Below, piece after piece: positions 51,103 to 58,923 of a stretch of DNA of 64,000 nt. Every line of letters begins with the position of its first letter. The first letter of the stretch is position 1. The stretch is from Streptomyces dioscori (GTDB lineage: Bacteria > Actinomycetota > Actinomycetes > Streptomycetales > Streptomycetaceae), in assembly GCF_003024195.1 (NCBI RefSeq), contig NZ_KZ679045.1, positions 124,001-188,000 on the forward strand, written 5' to 3'. A program made the position numbers and the translations under genes. The notes beneath the pieces were generated by a model. It ran no database searches. It was not told the DNA's origin and was given only the letters and a program-made list of their open reading frames with translations.

Positions 51103-51774
51103 GTGCCGACACTCGACCGCCAGGACGACGTTTTCGTTCTCGACCTCGGAGACGGCGAGAACCGTTTCCACCCCGACTGGCTCGCCTCCGTCAACGCCGC
51201 GCTGGACGAGGTCGAGAAGGCGGAGGGGCCGCGCGCCCTGGTGACCGCCGCCACCGGCAAGTTCTACTCCAACGGCCTCGACCTGGACTGGCTGTTCGCC
51301 CACGCCGACCAGCAGGAGGCCTACGTCGGCGGCGTCCAGGAGCTGTTCGCGCGGACGCTGTCCCTGCCTGTGATCACCGTGGCCGCCCTACAGGGACACA
51401 CCTTCGCGGCCGGCGCGATGTTCTCCCTGGCCCACGACTTCCGCGTGATGCGGGCCGACCGCGGCTACTGGTGCCTGCCCGAGGCCGAGATCAACATCCC
51501 CTTCACCCCGGGCATGTCGGCACTGATCCAGTCCCGGCTGCACCCGCGTACCGCACACGAGGCCATGCTCACCGCCCGCCGCTACGGAGGCGGCGACGCC
51601 CTGGACGCCGGGCTCGTCGACCACGCGGTGACCGAGGACGCCGTACGGGCGAAGGCGGTGGAACTGGCCGCGGCACAGGCGGGCAAGGCCGGACCGACCC
51701 TCGGCACCATCAAGTCCCGTATGTACGCGCCCGTCCTGGACACCCTGCGCACCAGGGGCAACCCTCTCAGCTGA
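51103..51774 (+). CDS. enoyl-CoA hydratase/isomerase family protein
   Basis: The 223-residue crotonase-fold protein starts at GTG 51103 with AAGGAG upstream. It has FYSNGLDLDWLF (first oxyanion loop), LQGHTFAAGAMFSLAHDFRVM (second) and LPEAEINIPFTPGM. The two usual catalytic Glu of hydratases are not obvious; EAEI lies at the position of the second. It may be an isomerase like ECI1/ECI2 types of Streptomyces. It is a single gene. Confidence 0.88.
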   Translation: MPTLDRQDDVFVLDLGDGENRFHPDWLASVNAALDEVEKAEGPRALVTAATGKFYSNGLDLDWLFAHADQQEAYVGGVQELFARTLSLPVITVAALQGHTFAAGAMFSLAHDFRVMRADRGYWCLPEAEINIPFTPGMSALIQSRLHPRTAHEAMLTARRYGGGDALDAGLVDHAVTEDAVRAKAVELAAAQAGKAGPTLGTIKSRMYAPVLDTLRTRGNPLS

Positions 51775-52090
51775 CCCCGACCCGACCCCGACCCCGGCCC
51801 CGGTCCCGGGTCCCGACCTCGACCGGCACGGAGGCTTGCGGGTCCCGTGGGCCGGGTCCAGACGGCGGACCGGCCGTTGCCCACCGGGGGGACGACGCCG
51901 TTGATGTTGCTCACGGCGGCGGCCTGTTCGTCGGCGGTCGCCGTACGGCCCATGGCGCCCAGGTGGCCCATGACGGTCGCGGCACACGTCCGCCGCGTCC
52001 CGGCCGAGGAGTCCGACGCCCCCATACGCCCCCTGTCGGCACCCTCGTCCGCGCCCGCGCCCGACGAGGACCCGGCACATCCCGCACGAT

Positions 52091-52267
52091 CCGGCCGCCG
52101 CGTTCGTGGCGGGCGCGGTGCTCGGCCCGGTCGTCGACTGGCTCCGCAGCGGCTGCCCCGGCACGCCCGAGACGATGTCTGCCGCGCTCTGGCCCCTGCT
52201 CATCGGCACGGCGAGGGCGGCGGGGTGGGGGACGGAAGGGCCCGGGGCGGCCCCGACCGCCGAATGA
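52091..52267 (+). pseudogene. C-terminal fragment of a TetR family regulator
   Basis: The plus strand encodes AAFVAGAVLGPVVDWLRSGCPGTPETMSAALWPLLIGTARAAGW, matching from memory the last helix pair of TetR_C domains, and then a stop. No helix-turn-helix or earlier part is readable upstream in any frame. The surrounding 51775-52527 holds no intact gene; the stretch 51780-51830 is a GACCCC-rich repeat. Confidence 0.6.
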
Positions 52268-52296
52268 CGTCGCGGCGCTTCACTCCGTAAGCGCTT

Positions 52297-52437
52297 CGAA
52301 ACATTCGAAGATGCAGCCTCCGTTATTTGATCTCTACCGGACAGAGATCCCGCACACGCTGCCACACGCACCCCAATTGAGGGCTTCCACCAGGGAATTA
52401 GCCTTGCTGTGTCGCCCCACGCCACACGAATGTTTCG
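52297..52437. promoter_or_regulatory. two CGAA-N3-TTCG sites upstream of the xylanase
   Basis: CGAAACATTCG (52297-52307, extended to 8-bp arms CTTCGAA) and CGAATGTTTCG (52427-52437) are reverse complements of each other. They match the CGAA-N3-TTCG element known for xylan-regulated genes of Streptomyces (BxlR type). The area between them is unusually A/T-rich for this window. Confidence 0.65.
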
Positions 52438-52527
52438 TAATCATGGGCGAAACTGTTGACGCTTGACGGGTCCAGGTCAACACTGTTCGACCAAACCCGC
52501 CCCGTGGAAGACGGAGGGAACCCGCAC

Positions 52528-53199
52528 ATGAACCTCACCCCCGCACAGCCGAACCGCAGGCAGGCCTGCGCCGTGCTGCTGGGCGCCGCGACCGCGCTCA
52601 CACTGCCCGGCACGGCCCACGCCGACACGGTCGTCACCACGAACCAGACCGGCACGAACAACGGGTACTACTACTCGTTCTGGACCGACGCACAGGGCAC
52701 GGTCTCCATGAACCTGGGCTCCGGCGGCAGCTACGGCACCACCTGGAGGAACACCGGGAACTTCGTCGCCGGCAAGGGCTGGAGCAACGGCAGCCGCAGG
52801 ACCGTGACGTACTCCGGCGCCTTCAACCCGTCCGGCAACGCCTACCTGTGCCTCTACGGGTGGACGGCCGGCCCGCTCGTGGAGTACTACATCGTCGACA
52901 ACTGGGGCACGTACCGGCCCACGGGCACGTACAAGGGCGCGGTCACCAGCGACGGCGGCACGTACGACATCTACCAGACGACGCGCTACAACGCCCCGTC
53001 CGTCGAGGGCACGAAGACCTTCAACCAGTACTGGAGCGTCCGGCAGTCGAGGAGGACCGGCGGCAGCATCACCACCGGCAACCACTTCGACGCCTGGGCG
53101 CGGGCCGGGATGCCCCTCGGCAGCTTCAGGTACTACATGATCCTCGCGACCGAGGGTTACCAGAGCAGCGGCAGCTCAAGCATCACGGTGGCGGCGTGA
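52528..53199 (+). CDS. xlnC: GH11 endo-1,4-beta-xylanase, Tat-exported, without CBM
   Basis: The 223-residue precursor has a twin-arginine-like signal (NRRQACAVLLGAATALTLPGTAHA) and one GH11 jelly-roll domain. Nucleophile Glu119 is in PLVEYYIVDNWG, and acid/base Glu209 is in LATEGYQSSG. No cellulose/xylan-binding module follows, as in XlnC of S. lividans. GGAGGG precedes the ATG at 52528. The stop overlaps the acetylxylan esterase start (GTGA), so both are made together to debranch and cut xylan. Confidence 0.95.
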   Translation: MNLTPAQPNRRQACAVLLGAATALTLPGTAHADTVVTTNQTGTNNGYYYSFWTDAQGTVSMNLGSGGSYGTTWRNTGNFVAGKGWSNGSRRTVTYSGAFNPSGNAYLCLYGWTAGPLVEYYIVDNWGTYRPTGTYKGAVTSDGGTYDIYQTTRYNAPSVEGTKTFNQYWSVRQSRRTGGSITTGNHFDAWARAGMPLGSFRYYMILATEGYQSSGSSSITVAA

Positions 53200-53894
53200 G
53201 CACCGGCGCCCGGACGCGTCCCCTGACGACCGCGTTGACCGCGCTGACCGCCGTCGCACTGACGGCCGCGGGCACGCTGACCGTCGGCGCCGCCCCGGCG
53301 CAAGCGACCGGCGCCGCCGCCTGCAGCGGATACGTCGGGCTGACCTTCGACGACGGCCCGTCCAGCAGCACGCCGGCCCTGCTCGGCGCGCTCACGCGGA
53401 ACGGGCTGCGGGCCACGATGTTCAACCAGGGCAATTACGCCGCGGCCAACCCGTCCCGGGTCCAGGCCCAGGTCGGCGCGGGTATGTGGGTCGGCAACCA
53501 CAGTTACACCCACCCGCATCTGACCCAGCTCGGCCAGGCGCAGATCGACTCGGAGATCTCGCGGACCCAGCAGGCGATCGCGGCCGCGGGCGGCGGTACG
53601 CCGAAACTGTTCCGGCCGCCGTACGGCGAGACCAACGCGACGGTCCGGGCGGTCGAGGCCAAGTACGGGCTGACCGAGATCCTCTGGAACGTGGACTCGC
53701 AGGACTGGAACAACGCGAGCACGGACGCGATCGTGCAGGCCGCCGGGCGGCTCGGCAACGGCCAGGTCATCCTCATGCACGACTGGCCCGCCAACACGCT
53801 CGCCGCGATCCCGCGTATCGCGCAGAACCTGACCGCCCGCGGCCTGTGCGCCGGCCGCATCTCCCCGCAGACCGGCCAGGCGGTGGCTCCCTGA
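53196..53894 (+). CDS. axeA: CE4 polysaccharide deacetylase, probable acetylxylan esterase
   Basis: The 232-residue precursor has a signal peptide (cleavage near AQATG, residue 36) and the NodB fold. LTFDDGPS (residues 49-56, catalytic Asp and metal Asp), GNHSYTHPHL (two metal His), RPPYGETN and HDWPANTL (catalytic His) are all visible. The deacetylase is coupled to a GH11 xylanase, as S. lividans axeA is with xlnB, so acetylxylan is the likely substrate. Unlike AxeA it lacks a C-terminal binding module. Confidence 0.92.
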   Translation: MSTGARTRPLTTALTALTAVALTAAGTLTVGAAPAQATGAAACSGYVGLTFDDGPSSSTPALLGALTRNGLRATMFNQGNYAAANPSRVQAQVGAGMWVGNHSYTHPHLTQLGQAQIDSEISRTQQAIAAAGGGTPKLFRPPYGETNATVRAVEAKYGLTEILWNVDSQDWNNASTDAIVQAAGRLGNGQVILMHDWPANTLAAIPRIAQNLTARGLCAGRISPQTGQAVAP

Positions 53895-54027
53895 CCCACC
53901 GCCAGGGACCGGACACCACTTGTACGACTCGGACGTCCTGCTCGTCGGCGACGGTCGGCCTGGCGTCGGCCGTCACCGTCGAGTGAGGCGCGGAGGCCGA
54001 TCGGACCGTGGCCGACTCGCGCCCTTC

Positions 54028-54117
54028 CGACCCACCGACCCACCGACCCACCGACGCACCGACGCACCGCCCAGACAGCCCAACGGGACGGCAGAACGGC
54101 AGGACGGCAGGACGGCG
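54028..54117. repeat. two short tandem repeat tracts
   Basis: CGACCCAC-type 8-mers repeat five times (54028-54069), followed by AGGACGGC/AACGGC units (54083-54117). They separate the deacetylase from the broken restriction gene. Confidence 0.75.
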
Positions 54118-54138
54118 GAACATCAGGAGAGTACGGGG

Positions 54139-54464
54139 ATGACTGGTCGCAAGCGGCAGAAAGCACAGACACGTGCACGGGTGAAGGCGACCGCGATCGG
54201 CGGCGTGGTGCTGCTGGCCCTCCTCGCGTCGTTCTGGTCGACCGGGTGGCCGTACGCCATGGCGGCCGTGCTCTTCGCCGGGATCGCGACGGGTGTACGG
54301 AGGTCCGCCGGGTGGGCGGTTCGCACGACAACGGTGCCGATGTCCTCGGGCGGCTCCCGGACGGCCGGACCATGGTGATCCAGTGCAAGCGGTACGCACC
54401 GAGCAGCACGATCGCGAGCCGCGAACCGCGCGATCTGCTGGGCACCAAGGCGCACTTCCGGGCG
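54139..54464 (+). pseudogene. remnant of a membrane-anchored Mrr-like restriction endonuclease
   Basis: An ATG at 54139 opens MTGRKRQKAQTRARVKATAI followed by two membrane helices, then the frame changes. From 54285 in another frame comes RDGCTEVRRVGGSHDNGADV and QCKRY, that is the Mrr catalytic core D...QxK, and LLGTKAHFRA. About 70-100 residues that normally link the helices to the core are missing, as is the C-terminus after 54464. It is therefore a deletion plus frameshift remnant. An intact form would be a type IV-like DNA endonuclease. Confidence 0.75.
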
Positions 54465-54543
54465 ACTATTCGACCATCATTGAAAGCTTTGCGGCACGTG
54501 AACACAGGCACGGACACTGAACCCCGCGCACCACAGAACGCGC

Positions 54544-54577
54544 ACCACAGTTCATGGACCACAGTTCATGGACCACA
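54544..54577. repeat. 14-bp tandem repeat before the SapA-like gene
   Basis: ACCACAGTTCATGG occurs twice in tandem (54544-54571) with a third partial copy. It lies in the leader of the downstream gene. Confidence 0.85.
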
Positions 54578-54587
54578 AGGGGGAAGC

Positions 54588-55037
54588 ATGAGATTCAACC
54601 GTTCCGTCCTGACCGCTGCCGCGTTCGCCGCCCTGGCGGTGGGGACCACGACCGCGCTGGCGGTGCCCGCCTCGGCCGCACCCAACACCACACCGCAGAA
54701 GGTCTGCGGAAGCGCCTACAAGACCGTGAACTCGGCGGCCGTCGGCACCCAGGGCACCGTCTATCTGACGTACAACGCCGCGAACGGCCAGAACTGTGTG
54801 GCGACCATCCGCAACAACCCGGGCACCGCGGTGAACATGTCCGCGTACGTCTACGTCCCCGACACCCAGGAAGGCGCCGGCGACGACGGCGCGTACACCT
54901 CGTACGCGGGCCCGGCGTACGTGTACGGCAAGGGCCACTGCATCGACTGGGGCGGCAGCATCAACAACGTATACGTACAGATCACGGGCTCGAACTGCGC
55001 GGCCCTGAAGGAGAACCGGGTCACGTCGACCCGCTGA
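54588..55037 (+). CDS. SapA-like secreted spore-associated protein
   Basis: The 149-residue precursor has a Sec signal (to about residue 31, PASAAP) and a mature beta-rich domain TPQKVCGSAYKTVNSAAVG... with four Cys that can form two disulfides (VCGS, NCVA, HCID, NCAA). The opening VCGSAYKTVN and SYAGPAYVYGKGHCIDWGG are, from memory, close to spore-associated protein A of S. coelicolor. GGGGGAAGC precedes the ATG. A hairpin terminator follows. The function of SapA is not known. Confidence 0.8.
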   Translation: MRFNRSVLTAAAFAALAVGTTTALAVPASAAPNTTPQKVCGSAYKTVNSAAVGTQGTVYLTYNAANGQNCVATIRNNPGTAVNMSAYVYVPDTQEGAGDDGAYTSYAGPAYVYGKGHCIDWGGSINNVYVQITGSNCAALKENRVTSTR

Positions 55038-55051
55038 ACTGCTCCTCGTAC

Positions 55052-55083
55052 CCCCGCCCCGGGCCACGGGCCGGGGCGGGGGC
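55052..55083. terminator. GC hairpin between sapA-like gene and brxHI
   Basis: CCCCCGCCCCGG pairs with CCGGGGCGGGGG across an 8-nt loop, 14 bases after the sapA-like stop. The gene on the other side is convergent. Confidence 0.7.
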
Positions 55084-55179
55084 GGGGCGGGGGCCGTCGC
55101 TATCGGGCGGTACATCGATGAACAGCGCATACGTCATCGACGTAAACGGATGAGAGCCCCGCGGCGCTGCTCAACCGGC

Positions 55180-57396
55180 TCAACCGTCGTACTGAAAGCG
55201 CGTCGGCTCTCCGAGCACCGAGCGGGCGCTCTCGAAGTCGGCCAGACGGGCCGCCACCGTGGCCACTGCGAGGCGCTCCGGAAGCGCGGCAGAGAACTTG
55301 AGTCCGCGTACAGCCCGACGATCCACGTCCGGCAGGACCAGGTTCTCGCCGACGTTGTCACGGGCTGCACGCCATTCGACCGGGGTGACGTTCTCCCGCA
55401 GGCGCAGCCAGCTGTCGGTGGGTCGTTGCAGGGGGTCGGTGACCGACTGGAGGGTGGCCGCCAGGGTGGCGTTGGCGCGGTAGCCGGCCCATGTCCACCA
55501 ACGGACTTCGGCACCGACGCGCGTGATCAAGGTGCCGCCAGGATGGACGGTGTCAGGTGCGTCGACTTCGCGCTGTTCGGTCATGCACGCCTCCGCACGC
55601 CGGGTGAGCGAGACCGGTGGAGTCGCGCCCAGCAGCACCTCGCGCATGGCACGCGTCAGGGCGTACGACAGTCCGGTGACGCCGCCGTTCATCCACTTGG
55701 CGATCCCGCCGCCGTCGGCCGGCTCGACAAAGACGCGTTTGCGCAGCCAGTCGATGTACGTGACCTGCCAACTGCGTCCACCGAGCAGCAACCTCCTGGG
55801 GCCGGGACGCTCTTCCGTGAGCACACTCGGGTCGGTGCGGCCGATCTCCGTACGTCCGGACAGGACGGTGAACTGCGGAGGCGCGGTGAAAGAGGCGGTG
55901 AGTTCGATGAAGTGCCTTTTGCCGAAGCGCCGTTCCGCCTCGGGGCCGATGAAGAGCATCCCACCGTCACTGTCGAGGAAGCCCTCCTCGCTGAGGAAGC
56001 GCAGGATGGGGGCGGCCGACCTGTCGAAGGGAGCGAGGCCGTTCCACTGCCGGTCCCACAACTGGTCGCCGAGCTTGTGCTGTTGCAGGGTAACGGCAAG
56101 CAGTTGCTGGGCCACCAGGTGGCGTGGCTCGGGCGGAGGGACGACCGGCTCCACCCAGCCCCGCGACCACATCAGCAACAAACCTGCTGCCTGGAGCAGC
56201 GTCTCCTTGCGAGTGGTCAGGAACAGACAGTTGCGCGCCGTGTCGGGCCGCCGCCCCGTGCGTCCGATGCGCTGCAGGAAGGAGGCAACGGAAGCCGGTG
56301 AGTCGATCTGGATGACACGGTCCAGGTCACCGACGTCGATGCCGAGTTCGAGGGTCGACGTGGAGACGATGACGCAGTCGCGGGCCTCGGCGAACGCCTG
56401 CTCGGAGCGGGTTCGCTCGTCGACCGAGAGCGAGGCGTGGGACAGAAAGACGGTCACCTCGCGCGCGCGGAGCGCCGCGCTCAGTTCCTCGACCTGGCGG
56501 CGCGAGTCGCAGAAGACGAGGCGCTTCTCTCCTTTGTGCAGCGCCGCGATGAGTTTGGCCGCGTTGTCGAGGGAGCCGACATAGTCGAGTTCCACCGCGC
56601 CGGCGGGCGCAAGCCTGTTGGAAGGCTCGGGGTTCGCTTCGCCGCCGTGTCCCCTGTCGCTGGTGGCCGGCAGGTGTATCCCGGGGGCGACCACACGACC
56701 GGTGCGGCTATCGACGCCCGCGCCCTGCAGCCAGTGCAGCAATTCGGCCGGGTTGCCGACGGTCGCCGAGAGTCCGACACGCTGGATCGGCCGCCCGGTG
56801 ACCCGCTCCAGCCGTTCGAGCACAGCGAGCAGGTGCCACCCCCGGTCGTCTCCGGCGAACGCGTGTACTTCGTCGATGACGACGGCCCGGACGCTTCCCA
56901 ACAGGCGGGCGTGGTCGGTCTTGACGCCGATCAGCATCGCTTCGAGCGACTCGGGCGTGGTCAACAGGATGTCCGGAGCCTCGGCCCGGATGCGCTGCCG
57001 TTGCGACTCCTTGGTGTCACCGTGCCAGAGCGCGGCCCTGCGCCCCAGCCACTGGGCGTACGCGTCGACGCGTACGGCCAGGTTGTTGAGGAGTGCCTTG
57101 AGCGGACACAGGTACAGCACGGATGTGCCGGTCCATTTCTGCTCGGTCATCGCCGACAGCAGGGGGAAGCAGGCCGCCTCGGTCTTGCCCCCCGCCGTCG
57201 GAGCCAGCAGTACGGCATCCTGCCCCTGCATGAGTGGGGTGATGGCCGCCCGCTGCAAGGGGCGCAGATCGGGCCATCCGAGGGTGTTGACGATGTGATG
57301 CAGGACGACGGGGTCGAGTCTGTCCAGGACGTCGGCGTCCTCGCTATCCGCGTTGCCCGGATCCTTCCCGGCCGGGAGTCCCGCGTCCGCCATCAC
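55180..57396 (-). CDS. brxHI: BREX system DEAD/DEAH-box (Lhr-like) helicase
   Basis: The 738-residue superfamily 2 helicase has Q-motif text DLRPLQRAAITPLM, motif I APTAGGKTEA (about residue 64), motif Ia, LLTTPESLEAML, motif II VVIDEVHAF (DEVH), motif III GLSATVGN, and motifs V-VI STLELGIDVGD and QRIGRTGRR. A C-terminal winged and beta region follows. Lhr-like helicases are part of BREX type 2 (BrxHI). It is coupled by GTGA to brxD upstream. It is the last gene of this BREX strand before the convergent sapA-like gene. Confidence 0.9.
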   Translation of the reverse strand: MMADAGLPAGKDPGNADSEDADVLDRLDPVVLHHIVNTLGWPDLRPLQRAAITPLMQGQDAVLLAPTAGGKTEAACFPLLSAMTEQKWTGTSVLYLCPLKALLNNLAVRVDAYAQWLGRRAALWHGDTKESQRQRIRAEAPDILLTTPESLEAMLIGVKTDHARLLGSVRAVVIDEVHAFAGDDRGWHLLAVLERLERVTGRPIQRVGLSATVGNPAELLHWLQGAGVDSRTGRVVAPGIHLPATSDRGHGGEANPEPSNRLAPAGAVELDYVGSLDNAAKLIAALHKGEKRLVFCDSRRQVEELSAALRAREVTVFLSHASLSVDERTRSEQAFAEARDCVIVSTSTLELGIDVGDLDRVIQIDSPASVASFLQRIGRTGRRPDTARNCLFLTTRKETLLQAAGLLLMWSRGWVEPVVPPPEPRHLVAQQLLAVTLQQHKLGDQLWDRQWNGLAPFDRSAAPILRFLSEEGFLDSDGGMLFIGPEAERRFGKRHFIELTASFTAPPQFTVLSGRTEIGRTDPSVLTEERPGPRRLLLGGRSWQVTYIDWLRKRVFVEPADGGGIAKWMNGGVTGLSYALTRAMREVLLGATPPVSLTRRAEACMTEQREVDAPDTVHPGGTLITRVGAEVRWWTWAGYRANATLAATLQSVTDPLQRPTDSWLRLRENVTPVEWRAARDNVGENLVLPDVDRRAVRGLKFSAALPERLAVATVAARLADFESARSVLGEPTRFQYDG

Positions 57397-58742
57397 AGCT
57401 CCAGGTCGATGTCATCGGCCGACGCGGAGTCTCCGGAGATCGTGGCGGCCAGGTTCCGCTCGACATCGGTGAGTTCGCTGCCTGCGACGGTGAGGCGGTA
57501 GTGCTGCCGGGGGTCGAAGTCGTCGAACTGGTCCACACGATCGAGCACGTCACCGACGAGTTTCTTCAGGAACAGCCGGGGCGCCACCCCGACCTTCCCG
57601 CCCAATGCCCCACCGACAGCCACTGCGAGGTCGGCCACATACGCGTCGTCGACGACCTTCCGCACGCGCTCGGGCATCTCTGCCGCGTCCGCGTACAGGT
57701 CACGGATGGTGAGGCCGAGTCCGACCAGGGACTCCTGGTTGAAGCCGGGCAGCCTGATCTGTACGGCGCGAGGGTTGTCGAAGCGCGGGTCGGTGGTGAA
57801 GTCGGTGGCGAGTCGCTGAGCGAGCGGGGCAAGCCGCTGCACACCCTGTTGACCGTCGTAGAAGGCGGGGGTGCCCGTGATGACCAGGTAGAGGCCGGGG
57901 AAGCGGCCCGAGTGCACCTCGTCGATGAGCTGCCGCAGCGCGTTGAGTGCCTTGTCGCGGGCGTCCGAGCGGACCCGCTGCAGCGTCTCCACCTCGTCGA
58001 GGACGACGAACAGCCCGGTGTGCCCGGAGTCGCGGAGCACGGTGAGTAGTCCCTGCAAGAATCCGAGGGCACCGAAGTGGTCGAGGTCGCCGCGTACCCC
58101 GGCGGCCCGGCGGGCGGAGGCCGCGACGTGCGGCTGGCCGCCGAGCCACGCCAGGACGGCCGCGGCGGTCGCCTCGTCGCCGTCCGCGAGGGCGGTCCGG
58201 TAGCCGCGCAGAGCTGTGGCGAACGACGGGGCGTGTCGGGAGACCTCGGCGAGCCGTGCGACGAGCAGTTTCTCCACCTCACCTGGAAGATCCTCCTCGG
58301 TCGCGCCGGCCGCCAGAGCGTCCTCCTCCAGGGCGTAGAACCAGGCGTCCACCACGGGCCGCAGTGCGCTGGGCGGGAAACTCGAGGTGGTGAGCCGTTC
58401 GGTGAGCCGCCGGTAGACCGTCTCGAGACGGTGCAGCGGGGTCTCGTTCTCCGAGACCTGGATCTCGGCGACGGCGAAGTTACGACGCTTGGCCCGTTCC
58501 CCCAGCCAGCGGGTGAAGAACGTCTTTCCGGACCCGTACTCGCCCCGCACGGCCTTGAACACGGAGCCGCCGGACGCCACGGCGTCCAGTTCCGCGTCCA
58601 GGGCCGCTTCGAATCGGTCGAGCCCGGTGGCCAGCAGGTCGAGTCCGCTGTCGGGTACGGCACCGCGCCGCAGCGCGTCGATGACGGTACGGCGGCGGGC
58701 GGCGCTCACCTGTGCGGGGCGCTGGGATCCGGTGGTGCTCAC
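57393..58742 (-). CDS. brxD: BREX system ATP-binding protein BrxD
   Basis: The 449-residue protein is an AAA-like ATPase. It begins SAARRRTVIDALRRGAVPDSGLDLLATGLDRFEAAL, typical of BrxD, with Walker A VRGEYGSGKTFFTRWL (about residue 53) and Walker B LFVVLDEVETLQR. BrxD acts with the BrxHI helicase in BREX type 2. I take GTG 58742 as start; an upstream GTG at 58769 has no ribosome binding site. The promoter must lie in 58743-58923, shared with the divergent DUF262 gene; I saw no clear operator there. Confidence 0.9.
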   Translation of the reverse strand: MSTTGSQRPAQVSAARRRTVIDALRRGAVPDSGLDLLATGLDRFEAALDAELDAVASGGSVFKAVRGEYGSGKTFFTRWLGERAKRRNFAVAEIQVSENETPLHRLETVYRRLTERLTTSSFPPSALRPVVDAWFYALEEDALAAGATEEDLPGEVEKLLVARLAEVSRHAPSFATALRGYRTALADGDEATAAAVLAWLGGQPHVAASARRAAGVRGDLDHFGALGFLQGLLTVLRDSGHTGLFVVLDEVETLQRVRSDARDKALNALRQLIDEVHSGRFPGLYLVITGTPAFYDGQQGVQRLAPLAQRLATDFTTDPRFDNPRAVQIRLPGFNQESLVGLGLTIRDLYADAAEMPERVRKVVDDAYVADLAVAVGGALGGKVGVAPRLFLKKLVGDVLDRVDQFDDFDPRQHYRLTVAGSELTDVERNLAATISGDSASADDIDLEL

Positions 58743-58923
58743 AAGAGCCAGTCTTCCATTTCCCCGCACACGCTTTTACGGAGATCGATGACGGCCGCCG
58801 CTCGGTCCGCGGTTCCCGCGGCACGGTGGCGAGGCGGCGAGTTGGTTGAATCGGTTGACGGTCACCCGAAGACGCTGCTGGAATCACTCTCCGTACATAC
58901 GCGAGGGTGGGAGTGGGACGAAC

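Noticed and set aside
51582..52025. Minus-strand frame MGASDSSAGTRRTCAATV... as a possible gene.
   Set aside because: It overlaps the enoyl-CoA hydratase gene, runs into low-complexity Gly/Pro text and has no recognisable domain.
54246..55037. A single frame joining restriction-enzyme text to the SapA-like protein.
   Set aside because: SapA has its own signal peptide, ATG and ribosome binding site at 54588; the joined frame is chance continuation from the broken Mrr gene.
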